The translations under genes were made by a program, and so were the position numbers. The notes under the pieces are model-generated. The model did no database searches. It had not been told where the DNA came from and saw only the letters and a list, made by a program, of their open reading frames with translations. Of a DNA stretch of 64,000 bases, positions 23,806-35,217 are shown piece after piece (positions within the stretch are counted from its first letter, which is position 1; each line of letters begins with the position of its first letter). The stretch lies in the NCBI GenBank assembly GCA_036250195.1, contig JAVHZZ010000006.1, forward strand, positions 184,089,350 through 184,153,349. The letters run 5' to 3'. This DNA is from Mixophyes australis (lineage: Eukaryota > Chordata > Amphibia > Anura > Limnodynastidae).

Positions 23806-24610
23806 ATGAGTCCCCCTTTAGCTAGCACTAGTGATGACTGCTCTGACGTGGATCAGAGCCCGCGCCAGTTTTTGAAAATGTTGCAGTCCCAATTATTATG
23901 TAAACCACCAACTAAATCGAATTTGGTACTAGGACCTCAAGCAGGTGAACGCACAGGCGACACGGGTCAATGCAAGAGTCGGTCCCTCACGTTTGGGGTT
24001 AGGCCCAGTGTGAGAGATGGGATTAGAAAAGGCATTTTATTAGACATGTTCATTATCACAGTAATGAGTAAGAAGGGCCTTGTGGCTGCAAAAGAGAAAA
24101 ATGGCATAGGAGTAGAGGCATCCAAATCTTTTGCTAATTGGCTTAGCGGATGCTGTGTATTTGCGGCCATATACATTGAATCTAGGCCTGGTGAGTCAGC
24201 GGATGTGTGGAAGTACTTACAAATGATAAACGACATGCATAAAAAAGATGACCCCTGGATATGAAGTAGATATGATGACATCGGAGGAAAATGAGCAGAC
24301 TGGCAAGCATCCCTTTAGGGTCCAAAGATATTGATACATGGTTGGAATGCGCCCGAGCAGTCAGAGTGCCACCTACCCCAGTCAAAAATGATTTTAGGCA
24401 GCTGGGAGGGCCCCAGCGGCCCTCCTCCCAAAAAACAGATGCTTCTCGTACAATGCAGGCTCATACAATAGGGGCGCAGCATTGAAATACCGACACGTGT
24501 GTTTAAACTGCAGGGGGCCTCATCCCGCCATAGAATGCACAAGACCCTCACACACAGGAGGTCAGGGAAGAGGCGCTCAGACCACAGCTCCACATCGAGG
24601 CCCATTCCCC
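23806..24610 (+). pseudogene. Gag C-terminal region with CCHC-like knuckle
   Basis: The open frame 23,806-24,264 encodes a helical segment (SVRDGIRKGILLDMFIITVM, SFANWLSGCCVFAAIYIESR) resembling the conserved gag region of DIRS-like elements. After a stop at 24,262, another frame gives KYRHVCLNCRGPHPAIECTR near 24,488-24,547, a Cys-X2-Cys-X3-His-X4-Cys knuckle. The frame changes show that it is broken. Confidence 0.6.
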
Positions 24611-24776
24611 AATTAACATACAAGCGTTAGAAAAATGGATGAAGCTATACCCATGTCAAAGAAGGGCCTCCTTTTTGAGTAAAGGTTTTCACTTAGGTTT
24701 TAAAATCCCTGTGCAAGACACAGTATGACCGTCCATTCCCCGTAACCTAAAATCTGCATATAGTTTCCCAGAAGCA

Positions 24777-25130
24777 ATGGAGGCGAAAATAGCTAAAGAA
24801 TTAAAAGCCGGTCGGATGCTGGGTTCTCTTGAATATCCGCCCATATGTAATCTTGTAGTGTCACCAATAGGGGTTGTTCCAAAAAAGGCGCCTGGAAAAT
24901 TCAGGCTAATTCAACATCTGTCTTACCCTATGGGCAATTCAGTGAACAATTCAATTGACCCTCTTTTATGGTTACTTATCAGTCCTTCAAATCTGCTCTT
25001 GGGTTAGTTCAAGAGTTTGGAATTGGCTCCCTGCTGGCAAAGCTAGACATCAAGTCTGCCTTCTGGCTACTACCATTACACCCGGATGGTTTCTATGTGG
25101 ACTGTTGTCTGTCCATGGGCTGCTAAATCT
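24777..25130 (+). pseudogene. Reverse transcriptase fragment of the Ngaro/DIRS-like element
   Basis: The open frame 24,777-25,007 holds the fingers region (EAKIAKELKAGRMLGS, SPIGVVPKKAPGKFRLIQHL). A +1 frame then gives LLAKLDIKSAFWLLPLHPDG at about 25,018-25,090, which is RT motif A with its Asp. Motifs B and C (the second catalytic Asp pair) and the RNase H are absent. The sequence jumps to the recombinase within about 200 bp, so an internal deletion removed the rest. Confidence 0.75.
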
Positions 25131-25345
25131 CTTGTTCCTACTTCGAAAGCTTTAGCTCATTCCTGCACTGGGGTATACAAGCAGGCACGGGACATCATGG
25201 GCATAATAGGATTGGTGGAGCGGCGGAGCGACCCCTGGCCCCGGCAACAAGACGAGTTTATCAGGCGGCGTGGAATCAATGGTCCAATTTTCTAAATATT
25301 AGGGACCCCCTACACTCAGGTCAGACAGACGCCATCGCTGCTTTC

Positions 25346-25720
25346 ATGTGGGAGCGATATAATGTGGGGGCATCTAAAAAAGCCATGGCCTCCACATTAG
25401 CTGGAATATTATTCATATCGCAACTATATGGAAGGGTAGATGTAACAAAGAACTTTATTATAGCCAAAGCTCTGAAAGGATGGACGCGTGAAAGACCATT
25501 AACTGAAGACACTTGGAGACCAGTAAACGTCCTGATGTTGCAAAAATTAATGCATTTGCTGCAGGTTGTTACACGTGATAGTTATGAATTATTGATGTGT
25601 AGGACAGCCTTTGCGCTAGCATTTTTTGGAGCTTTCAGAATATCGGAACTAATAGCACAGTCTAGGCAAAGAACCTCCTCGGGACTGTTAGCTCATCACG
25701 TGATAATTCTGTACAGTTAA
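25346..25720 (+). pseudogene. Tyrosine recombinase (integrase) fragment
   Basis: A 124-codon frame. ASTLAGILFISQLYG is in the N-terminal SAM-like domain and KALKGWTRERP is a conserved linker. AFALAFFGAFRISELI is the box containing the first catalytic Arg of tyrosine recombinases. The C-terminal H-x-x-R and Tyr boxes are missing because the frame ends at 25,720. In DIRS-order elements this enzyme inserts a circular cDNA instead of a DDE integrase. Confidence 0.78.
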
Positions 25721-25760
25721 ACTTACAGAATACAGCGTTAGACAAGGTGAAAGTAGGACA

Positions 25761-28499
25761 AAGAGTGCCACTAAAATCCTCCCTATATGCTGTCTGTTCT
25801 AAAATGGCACATGAGAAAGCAAGATAGGGCTATATATAGAAGATATAAACTCTCGCGAGTATTAGATTGATATTTTCCCAGAAATTACGCTTTGCCTCGT
25901 TTTGAGATGCAAATTGGCGCGCAAAACTGAATCATAACTTGGTCTCACTCATGACCCCAAATCTTGAATCTGTCGGATTAGACAAAATCCAAACCGCTCA
26001 TCTCTACTTTTAATTTCAGTGCTTTGGTGTTCAAATACAAGATGGGTGCACAGGAAGATAAACAGTCTGATGAGACACGTGTCTGTACAAACGTTTCTGA
26101 AAATACAGATGTATCTGAACGAACAGAGAGATGGACGAATGTGTCTGAAAAGTGTCTGTGACAATATAAATGATGGGAGTGATATAATAATGAACAATTA
26201 TTGGAATAAAGAATCAAATTGAATTTAGACTACACATGGAATTTCAGTAATACCTGCAATTTTATTCTCACTTCTATCACCTTGTAGTCACTAACTCACT
26301 GTATTTGTTATTAATATTTCACTGTTTATATATCAGTAAACAATATAGTTTATGCACTATGTATTTTAATGAGACTATATTTAGGTTTACAAATTTTAAT
26401 ATGTTATGAAACATCCATAGAGTGTCCCTATTGAACACATACAATTGGCCATTTGCCCTGCTTGCAGTGATCAGGGGCTACTAATTACACATACTTGGAT
26501 TGCAGATTGACAGGTGTTCAGTCTGTGTCTGTCCTCTAGCTGGCTGTCTTCTGGCTGGCTGTCCACTGGTTGGCTGGCTGTCCTCTAGTTGAAAACGTCA
26601 ATAGTAATTCTTAATGACAATATAGGAAAGCTTAATTGCTCATTAATAGTTGGCAGGAATATGTGCAAGAGCGCTTACATATGATAAAAGGTGACTCCAA
26701 GTCCACTTAGTCCATTAGCAAAATAATACAGTATGTTGCCACTGAAGATTGACTCTCTTCATATACATGAGCAGTGCAAATAACGTGTGAAATATATTCC
26801 TATTTTGTTACTCTCTGGCCACACTAGTCAAAGATGGCAATACCAATCACTATAGTGGCCATTTTAAAACATACCTCATCCATATACAAGCAACTAGTCG
26901 CATACAGAATCCTCTCACAAAATACAGCTATATGACAATATGTATTTTGTTTCATTAAAAAAGTAATAGTTAAACAAAAAAAAGGTAAGCATACTAAAAG
27001 ATAGTATTCAAATATTTACATATTTACATATTTTTGTCAGAAACTATTACTCCTGAATTATATGGAATAATTTACCCCACACAGTGAAATATTAAGAAGA
27101 GTTTTTAATCAATCTTGTAAATCTTACAACTCATAATAGTGAGGAGGATATATGGCTACCCTTATTTCAGGTGTCATATTATTACATTTGTTAGCTTATG
27201 TAGATTTTACATGCATATATTAATGTGCTTCCTATACCCCCCACTATGGTCTTTGTACCGCTCAGAAGAGACCTGGCATTTCTGTGCCCCATTCACCTCT
27301 GGGCCCTATAGCGGCAGTACCGTCTGCAAAATTAAATCTTGGTGCATTTGTATGCAGATGCAGATGCATTAATGTATCCATGTTTGGACAGCTGGGATAA
27401 TTATAAGGTGCACACATTGGCTTCTTTCACAATCAATGCCCATCATCTTGTGGTATTAAACCATGTGCAGATCCATGCAAGCAGGAGCATTTGTGCAAAT
27501 AGTAGTAAATGTTTACAATAGTTTCAGGTGCAGTGTATATATATTTTATGTATATATATTTTCTCCACTAGATGGTAATAATGTTCTATCAAAGCATATG
27601 AAATAATAATCTGAGCCATATCTTTTACACTTTCCTGGAATTTACATTTTCTTCAAACTCCTCATTCCCTGATGTGCTTTGCATCCAAAAATTAAGCAGT
27701 AATTTGTCATATTTCTGTACAGTAGCTATTTGTGAATTAAGAGTGGTCATTTTTTATACACTCTATCAGAGAGTTACTGAGCGTTATATTTGCAAAACAG
27801 GCAATATTCTGTACATTTAATCCCTAAAGCACATGCCTTTTTAAGAATAACTCACAAGATGTGCTCTATCCCACAATTTTACTTACCAAAGGTCCAGAAT
27901 TCAGAAAGTTCAATGGCTCTCCAAATCTTTGCACATGCAGCACCACTCTCATAGGCTCTGCAGAGCCATGTGTTACCACTGCACAACATCCTGATGCCTG
28001 TTTGGAAGAAGAGCTGGTCAGCAGGAGCGAGGGCATTGCAGCAGATATTGCTGGGCTATACTCACTTCTGCCAATTTGCTATTTTTTGGGAATTGGCTAC
28101 AAAGCTACCCACCCAAATGTGTAAGTTAAAAGAGAGGCAGTACGTACGCCATCAGGGGGACCTGCAGAATCTCATGAATGCAGGACACTGTTGCAATGAG
28201 GTATTACTAATTCCACCCAAAACTGAATTTTCAGCTTTGAGTGGAAATAGTCTTTAAAAGTGTAATGTTGTTTTTCAGCTATAGTGCAGCAGAAAATAAA
28301 AAAAAAAATTACAAATCATCTAATTCTCCATTGTGGAATATGCATTGTAAAAAAAGTTGACAACTCCCTTCATTGGCATTACACTGTATGAAAATGCATT
28401 TCATAATGTAATATGGAGAAAGTGCAAAACACACTTTCATATGAGGATTATCTATACCCATCATCATCATGTCTAGTGAATGAGATAATATATTGATTT
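25761..28499. other. No gene recognised
   Basis: AT-rich sequence. A small imperfect repeat of GGCTGGCTGTCC-type units lies at 26,533-26,588. The remaining open frames are short and motif-free. Confidence 0.45.
26515..26590. repeat. Short imperfect tandem repeat (CTGGCTGTCCTCT type)
   Basis: Four to five units of about 15 bp built on CTGGCTGTCC/TCTGGCTGG. Confidence 0.7.
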
Positions 28500-28890
28500 C
28501 AGGCGAGTGGTCATGGATGAATCTATATTGCTTCCCACTTATGTAATGCCCTACCACGCCCTTTCAGACTCTCCCACAGCCTTTCAATCTTTTAACACCC
28601 TCGGAAAACCCATCTTTATATTAGTACTTACCTTATTCCGACCTATCCTGCCCCCACAAATGCACCCTCTGTTCTATCTCCACACAGAGCCACACTCGTT
28701 TCTCTCCTTTCAGCTGTGCCATCTTCAGATTACAATGTAAACTCTCTCGGGAGCAAGGCCCTCCCTACCTTTGTTTTCATGTCTGCATTTATTTTCTATA
28801 CCTTGTATGTCCCTGTTTTATGTATGTCCTCTTTTCTCCACTGAGGAATATTGTGGAGCCTTACAAATTAACAATAACAATTATAGCGTT
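28500..28890 (+). mobile_element. L2-type LINE 3' fragment (second family)
   Basis: The 5' half encodes the last L2 ORF2 residues (CTTCCCACTTATGTAATGCC gives LPTYVMP in one frame and the usual LW-N-LP context in others). The 3' half has GCATTTATTTTCTATACCTTGT and the tail GAGCCTTACAAATTAACAAT. It matches the minus-strand copy at 32,721-33,130. 5'-truncated as usual for LINE insertions. Confidence 0.75.
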
Positions 28891-30054
28891 AATATTACAT
28901 TTGCCATGATATTCAGTGATTATGTTCTACTTTAGTCTGAGCATAAATTTCATTGAAGGAGATGACAGATGTTAAGAATAAAATGATAATTTCACTAAAG
29001 GACAATTATCTAGAACACAACCAACCAACATTTAAGTAGAAGACATATTAAAGGTAAATATTGCCCTCTAGAGGAAAAAACTGTTAACACATGTCTTCAA
29101 AGCAATCTGTATAAACAAAAAAGTGTTTAATTTATGTTGGATAAAGACCAATGGTCATTATATAGTAACCAACAATAATGGACAACTGGAGATGTGTAAA
29201 TCTGGTTTTAGGGTATCTTAGTTGGAGATCTTTTACGAAAGACATTAGCATGTATTCAACTGCGTACCTTTGGGCTTGGAAATCAATGGGCCTCAAAGGA
29301 GGAACAAGACAATTTTCTAAAGATCTCTAAAACTGTGAATGATACATATGCATAATATCCATATAACGTCAGACACCAGTCATGATCAAGGTGGAAGCAT
29401 GCAAACATACCTTGCGGAGCCATCTCAAACCTTTCTTAGATATATAGGGACAATGCTCTGTTGGTAAAATAGAGGAGTAAGATTATTCAATATTGGAGGA
29501 GCACTGCACTTTTACGATATTTTATAATATTTGTGAAAATTTCCTTTCTGCCTCACTGGCTGCGGTTACAGACGAGAGAGAGAAAAGCAAAGAATCCCTG
29601 TGATCTCTCCTGAAACTGTTTAGAATGTTTTAAAGGTGCTAAAAGTATAGAAAGATTTCTCTGATGTTTTGTTCTGAGAAGCATTTCTGGACATCATTGT
29701 AGAAATTACTTTTTGTTGTGATTTTAGTGACAGTCATTAATTTGCAGTTACAACCACACACTCACAGCTTACACATTCATTAACATGCTCTAGTGATTTG
29801 CCTTAAATATGTTGTCAGCAGAAATTAATCAGAAAATGATCAGTTAAGATAAGTCAAACTGCCACCACAGAGAATAAGGATTGCATAATCCATCCCATTC
29901 AATGTGCTTACTCCTTCTAACATGGGTTACACTGTCTATATTTCCCACCAGTTATTCATTATAAAACCTGACTGCAGGATTCCATCTTACATTAACATAT
30001 ATAAATAAAAGTTATCTAAGAACATCAGCTATGAACAATACAACTACTATATAT
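28891..30054. other. No gene recognised
   Basis: AT-rich, no recognised domain, repeat boundary or RNA gene. Confidence 0.45.
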
Positions 30055-31260
30055 ACAGTATCTATAAAAATAATTAAACTCTTCTGCATTTTTCACATTT
30101 AATTTTACAGAATGGAATCAAAATAAATTTGGGAATTGTTACCACTGTGCAACGCAAAATACTCTGTAACGCCATATATAAAAAAGACATCTCTACAGCT
30201 TTCTTTAAATTATACATAAAAAAGGCAATAATTATAACATACATTTTCATCCCCTTGTTTTAACACTTGGTAGAAATGCATTTATTACAATTACAGCTGA
30301 TATTCAATTTAGGCACATTTCTATCAGCTTTGTATATTGCAATATTTGCACATTTCTCTTTGCAACATTGCTTGAGCTCCATCAGACTAGATGGGGACTA
30401 TTGGTGAACAGTCGTTTCCAAATCCTTGCGCAATGTCACTCCAGGGGATAAATGTATCAAGCTGCGAGTTTCCGGCAGGTTTGAAAAGTGGAGATGTTGC
30501 CTATAGCACCCAATCAGCTTCTAGTTATCATTTATTTAGTACATTCTACAAAATATTAGCTAGAACCTGATTGGTTGCTGTAGGCAACATCTCCACTTTT
30601 CAAACCCGCCGGAAACTCGCAGCTTGATACATTTACCCCCAGGACATTGATTTTTGGATTTAAGGCATTCCAATTTATCAGTCTTTCTCAAATACCCAAT
30701 AGATCAAATCTTGATATTTTAAACCATAATCTTCTTCCGCTTGGCATGTGGTTCTCCAACAATGGGTTTCTTTTCGCCACACTCACAAAAAGTACAGATT
30801 TATGAATGCCTGGGCCACTGCTCTCCAATGGACAGTTCCTCCCATTTGTGTGAAGGAAGACTGTAATGTTGGAGTTCTCAAGACCTCTTGGTGGTTGCTC
30901 CCTAACAGGTGCCCTTCTAAGACGCATGTTCAGTTTTATAGACAAATTCACAATTGTGCCATATTCGGTTTATTCACGATAGACTTGCCAGCAGGTATTA
31001 AAAGTCTTTAAAAACCCCTTCCTTGGTCCTTTTCAATAACCTTTACCCAGATTTTGATTTCACGACTGAAGCCAACTGAGTCAGTGTTTTTTTACGTGTA
31101 TCACTAGTGGCAAATACTTTATGTAATCAATAAATGTCTTTTTTTTATTTGTAATTAATAAAAAACATTATAATTGGGTTTTTTTATTTGACATTACAGA
31201 GTGTTTTGTTTTGATCAGTGGTAAGAAAACTTGACTAAATACATGTTGATTCCTTGAAGT
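30055..31260 (-). mobile_element. DNA transposon relic of the TACAGT-end (Tc1/mariner-like) type
   Basis: The left end TACAGTATCTATAAAAATAA follows a TA-rich site. The interior (GCAACATTGCTTGAGCTCCA at 30,363-30,382; TAATCTTCTTCCGCTTGGCA at 30,727-30,746; GGACAGTTCCTCCCATTTGT at 30,831-30,850) recalls a very widespread fish/frog transposon, antisense to its transposase. No long open frame survives. The right end is near 31,240-31,260 (GTTTTGATCAGTGGTAAGAA). A frog-type MITE has inserted in it. The family assignment is from memory. Confidence 0.6.
30442..30642. mobile_element. Long-TIR MITE nested in the transposon relic
   Basis: The left arm GGATAAATGTATCAAGCTGC continues through GAGTTTCCGGCAGGTTTGAA and AAGTGGAGATGTTGCCTATA. 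The right arm is its reverse complement with few mismatches, giving inverted repeats of about 70 bp around a short centre. No coding capacity. A clear target duplication could not be assigned. Confidence 0.88.
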
Positions 31261-31574
31261 AAGAATATAGAGGTCATAAATACTATTTATAACCACTGTA
31301 TCATATGTAATTTTATTGGATTTATTTCAAGAATGGACACAATATTAGACTCAATAGTTACTTGTTCTGTATGGACTAAAAGTAAACAGCAACAGTTAAT
31401 AGAAGCTATTAAGCATGTCTTTTAAATCGATAAGTAAAAAAAATGGATATAGAGAATAGTAGTGAGCTGCTGCCATTTAGTAATATGGTATAGAAAGGAC
31501 TTATGTACAGGCTGATACCTTGAGGATAGGTAGCAGAGGCTGAAAGGAAGCTGTTTCCCAACACAACTTTCATC

Positions 31575-31722
31575 CCATAGCTTGTAAGCTTGCGAGCAGG
31601 GTTCTCTTACCTCTGTCTGTATGTACTACCCAGTATTGTCTTATTACTGTTTGTTCCCAATTGTAAAGCGCTACGGAATTTGCTGGCACTATATAAATAA
31701 ATGTTGATGATGATGATGTTTA
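31575..31722 (+). mobile_element. L2 LINE 3' end, 5'-truncated
   Basis: It matches the terminal ~145 bp of the L2 copy at 52,272: TTGTAAGCTTGCGAGCAGGG, then CCCAGTATTGTCTTATTACT, CAATTGTAAAGCGCTACGGA and TATAAATAAATG followed by a GAT repeat tail. It is a short retrotransposed 3' end. Confidence 0.85.
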
Positions 31723-32720
31723 ACATTTATTTCAACAGCAATGGATGAAATGAAAAACATAATCTTTTCTATTAGGTAACCAGTAAAATTTCAGTAAAGC
31801 TATATACGCGAGAAAACTCAGCATGTCAGTTAGCCCTTGTGTAAGAATTCACCAATCGACACAAAAAAACAGTTTTTCAGAGCAAGTACCTCCTCCACAT
31901 GGCAACCTACTATAATGGGGTGTGATTGAAAGCACGATGGACATAATCAGTAAAACTAAGGTGTATTAATCAGCTCAGTCACTAATACAAAGGATTTGTT
32001 ATATATCAGTCCCAAATAATAGAAGATAGTGACAATGACTTGTGCCAAAGGACAAATTGTAGGGATCCAATAATGCAGCCAAGAATAAAAGGGTTTAACC
32101 TTGCTCCTGAAACAAATCTAACATGGAAGGTATTCCAGCACACTTGGATCCTTGCCAGGAGAAATCATACTTCAGTTTCAGTGTGTAACCGGGAAAATAA
32201 AGAAAGAGGACAATAGTGTACACTGTATGATGTTATATCACATAAACTGTGGCCACCAGTGGGTGTTCTTTGTACTTTGAAACTGGCTGCAGTCTGTAAT
32301 CTAATGCACAACCCACTTTTATCCTCAAGTAACAATCTTGTTAGCTTGGATCTAACTCCATTCTAGTCTACTCTACTTCCACTTTTGTGAAGTGGGGCTA
32401 CACATGCTCTATTCCAGGTCTCTGGAACTACTCGTGTTTATAGTGACTAGCTTAATAATTCGGTTAATGGTGTAACCCACTGCTTTGGCACTACATTCAA
32501 ATGCCTGGTGCCATCCTGTCGTTATACTAAACCCATTGATTGAGGATTCCCGGAACCCAAATTCTTACCCATGATTAACTCTGATACTATGTCACTACTT
32601 GTAAGTATAAAGGCGAGAATGTCTTCTTAGCCAATTCATTTTGACCTTCACATGCAATGGAGTGTTCATTTACAGACCTGGATTTAAAATGCTTACTCTC
32701 TATAGTACCCCATTCCTTTC
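31723..32720. other. No gene recognised
   Basis: No recognisable coding or repeat feature. Confidence 0.4.
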
Positions 32721-33130
32721 TTCATCACCCATATTATTATTACTATTATCATAGATTTGTAAGGCGGCACAGTGCTCCGCAGTGCTATACAGAAGAGAAA
32801 AAAGGACATATGTAAAACAAGGACACACACACGAGACAAAATAAATGCAGACATGAAAACAAAAGGTATGGTGGACTCTGCTCATTAGAGAACTTACATT
32901 TTAAGTGGAAGAGGGCACAGCTCAAACAAGAGGAGCGAGTGTGGCTCAGAGTGGAGATTGGAACAGCTGCAAGGGTGTATTAGTGTGAATAGTATCATCA
33001 GGGATAAGTAAGCTTTAAAACAAGAGACTGGTGTTTAGAGAACGTCAAAAGATTTGAAGGCTGTGAGAAAGCCTGACTGAGCGTGGTAGGGAATTCCATA
33101 AGTGGGGAGCAGCATGGGAGAAGTCTTGTA
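32721..33130 (-). mobile_element. L2-type LINE 3' fragment (second family)
   Basis: On the minus strand this reads from TGGAATTCCCTACCACGCTC (end of ORF2) through CATGTCTGCATTTATTTTGT to the tail GCCTTACAAATCTATGATAA. It is the same family as 28,500-28,890. 5'-truncated and non-coding. Confidence 0.78.
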
Positions 33131-33498
33131 GGTGCAAAATCCACCACACGCCATAGGTCATAAGCACACAAGTGTATTACGCCAGCATTTTAAATGAAAA
33201 CTGATTGTTTATGCTGGCAGGCATATATTAGGGAAAAGAGTAATAAACAAGGTTCAACCATCTGTACTGAAATTCTGCCATCCTAGAACTAGTGGATGTG
33301 ATTTTTCTGTAATATTATTTCTATAGCCCACAGTAAGTTCTTAAAATCTCAGAATGGTTAAAAGAATGTCAGCGAATTCAGCTGAATGCTGTGTTGTCTC
33401 CAGTATCCAGATCACAATGCTGACAATTGTCAATGGGTTGGACAAGCTATTTACTTCCAAGCAGTGGTTGTAGTAGGCCATTATACAACGGTATGTCA

Positions 33499-33664
33499 CA
33501 GAGCCGTAACTTAGAATTCTGGTGCCCTGGGCGAGAAAGACTAATGCCGCCTCCCTAGCCCTCAATTTTAACCAAATTAACCTAAAATATTCCTAAATTG
33601 TGCCCCCCTTCAGTGTTGCGCCCTGGGCGGTCGCCCCTGTCGCACAGCCCTAGTTACGGCCCTG
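33499..33664. mobile_element. hAT-type MITE with 8-bp target duplication
   Basis: The ends are near-perfect inverted repeats, CAGAGCCGTAACTTAG and CTAGTTACGGCCCTG. It is flanked by an exact 8-bp direct repeat GTATGTCA at 33,491-33,498 and 33,665-33,672. The 166-bp element is non-coding and differs from the MITE at 8,787 inside the ends. Confidence 0.92.
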
Positions 33665-33672
33665 GTATGTCA

Positions 33673-35094
33673 TACTAGCACTTCGATTGTCATAATCTAA
33701 TTTGTTTCCAATAGGAAAGTCTCAGTGGCTGAGTTTTTTTACAAAGTCCTCAGTGCATTTTGGTCTCTGGAAAAATGTCTGCCGCTTGTATAACTTAGTC
33801 AGTAATAGAGACACACTGTAAAATACAAGTTAATGCACCTGAAATTGATGTTCTGGAAAAACTTTATTTAGGAACTACCCCTCTACTTTGTATTTTTCAT
33901 TACACTATTCTCAGCATCTATTCTCAGGACACAGGCAGGTACTTTAGAGAGAGAGCCTGATGTTATTTATCAGTATCTGTTCTATCTGTTTCTGTGTGAG
34001 ACATGGAAGAGGTGGAGGACATAGTGCCCTAATTTTAGATGCTTTATAACACCATTTAGTAAAATACAAAGACATTTTAAATGTTATCACTTAATGTCAT
34101 TGTATTTTATTAAATTGTGTTAAAAAGCATTTAAAATAGGGTTATAATTACTAGACGGCCCCCAGCCATTCAGATACATTTACTATACCTCCGCTTCTAA
34201 ATTCCCACTTCGACCACTGCTACCAAATAATTTGCAACAGCTAAATGACCATCAAAGCAGACATGGGCCAACATCCCTGTGTCCAACTCTCACCACATCA
34301 AAGTCTACATGAGCTGGCATCATTTTCACCACCTTGAGTCCTTGAGTGAACGAGGAGCACTGCAAATTTGCCTAATAGCCTAAGTGACTACTATGTAAAT
34401 GTTAATAATACAAATTAAACAGACAGAAGGATAAGCAATAATAGAGCTCAGCATTTCTAGAAAAAAAAAAGTTAAATTAAACTATAAGACTGCTTTGTTT
34501 TAATGACTTCTCTAAAGGAATTAATATATGGGAGGTATAAACTCTAATAACCTGTATAGAAAGTTATTAAATTTGACTTACTCATAAAATTACCCTTTAT
34601 CTTCAGCCAGATAAAACATCACCACTATTTATGTAGATAAATCTATTGTAAAAATCAAGTTCCCAGCGTAATTAGAATCTGGCAAACTGACAGGAATATA
34701 GTAAATATTGAATAGCTGCAGGAGTTCCTGTCATTTTTCTGACAAGAGCCAATTATACCTCAATTCATAGCCTTAGATGAGGTAACATAAAATGTGTGTA
34801 ATTTTCATATTTCTATCTGCCAGTTTTAATGAAGCATCATTTCCTGTTCCTTTATATATGCAGCTTTGAGTAGGTATTTTATTTTAGAAGCTTACATAAA
34901 TCTGCCTTGTTGTTGCATACAAAACAAAAAAGACAGTAACATATATGGGCATTCATATTGCCATGCAACTGGTATCATATATAATATGGGATATACCGAG
35001 CGCAGGCTTGTTTTTTCTCTGATATTGTTGCATAGTTACTGCTACCAGTTCCTTCTCTGGGCAAGATCAGTAATGTTGAAAATTACATTTTTAA
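33673..35094. other. No gene recognised
   Basis: AT-rich sequence without recognised features. Confidence 0.45.
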
Positions 35095-35199
35095 AGTGAA
35101 CCTAGGCAACCGGGACGCTGGATCCGTAAGTGACGACCCGGTCGTTATGGAGACGGCCGGGACATCACGAGTAATGCAGGAAGAGTCGCGGCGGCCACA
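35095..35199 (-). repeat. 3' LTR remnant of the old gypsy element
   Basis: It aligns with 47,025-47,129 (GACCCGGTCGTTATGGAGACGG versus GCCCCGGTCGTCATGGAGAAGG, both before GCCGGGACrTCACGAGTArTGCAG). On the minus strand it starts TGTGGCC right after the polypurine tract. The remaining ~680 bp are missing. Confidence 0.85.
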
Positions 35200-35217
35200 G
35201 TACCCCCCCCCCCCTTG
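35200..35217 (-). other. Polypurine tract of the old gypsy element
   Basis: A run of 13 or so C on the plus strand (G on the minus) immediately before the 3' LTR, followed by TAC. Plus-strand DNA synthesis would be primed here. Confidence 0.8.

Larger units (their letters stand above)
21830..25760 (+). mobile_element. Ngaro/DIRS-like tyrosine-recombinase retrotransposon, relic
   Basis: The plus-strand order is a promoter-like leader (GGTCTATATAGGTCCCTG near 21,954), a proline/serine-rich gag-like frame, a CCHC-like knuckle, a partial reverse transcriptase and a tyrosine recombinase core. That order and the RT peptide (VVPKKAPGKFRLIQHLSYP) match DIRS-order elements, closest to Ngaro-type sequences known to me. 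The RT catalytic half is deleted and the frames are broken. The exact termini are uncertain. Confidence 0.72.
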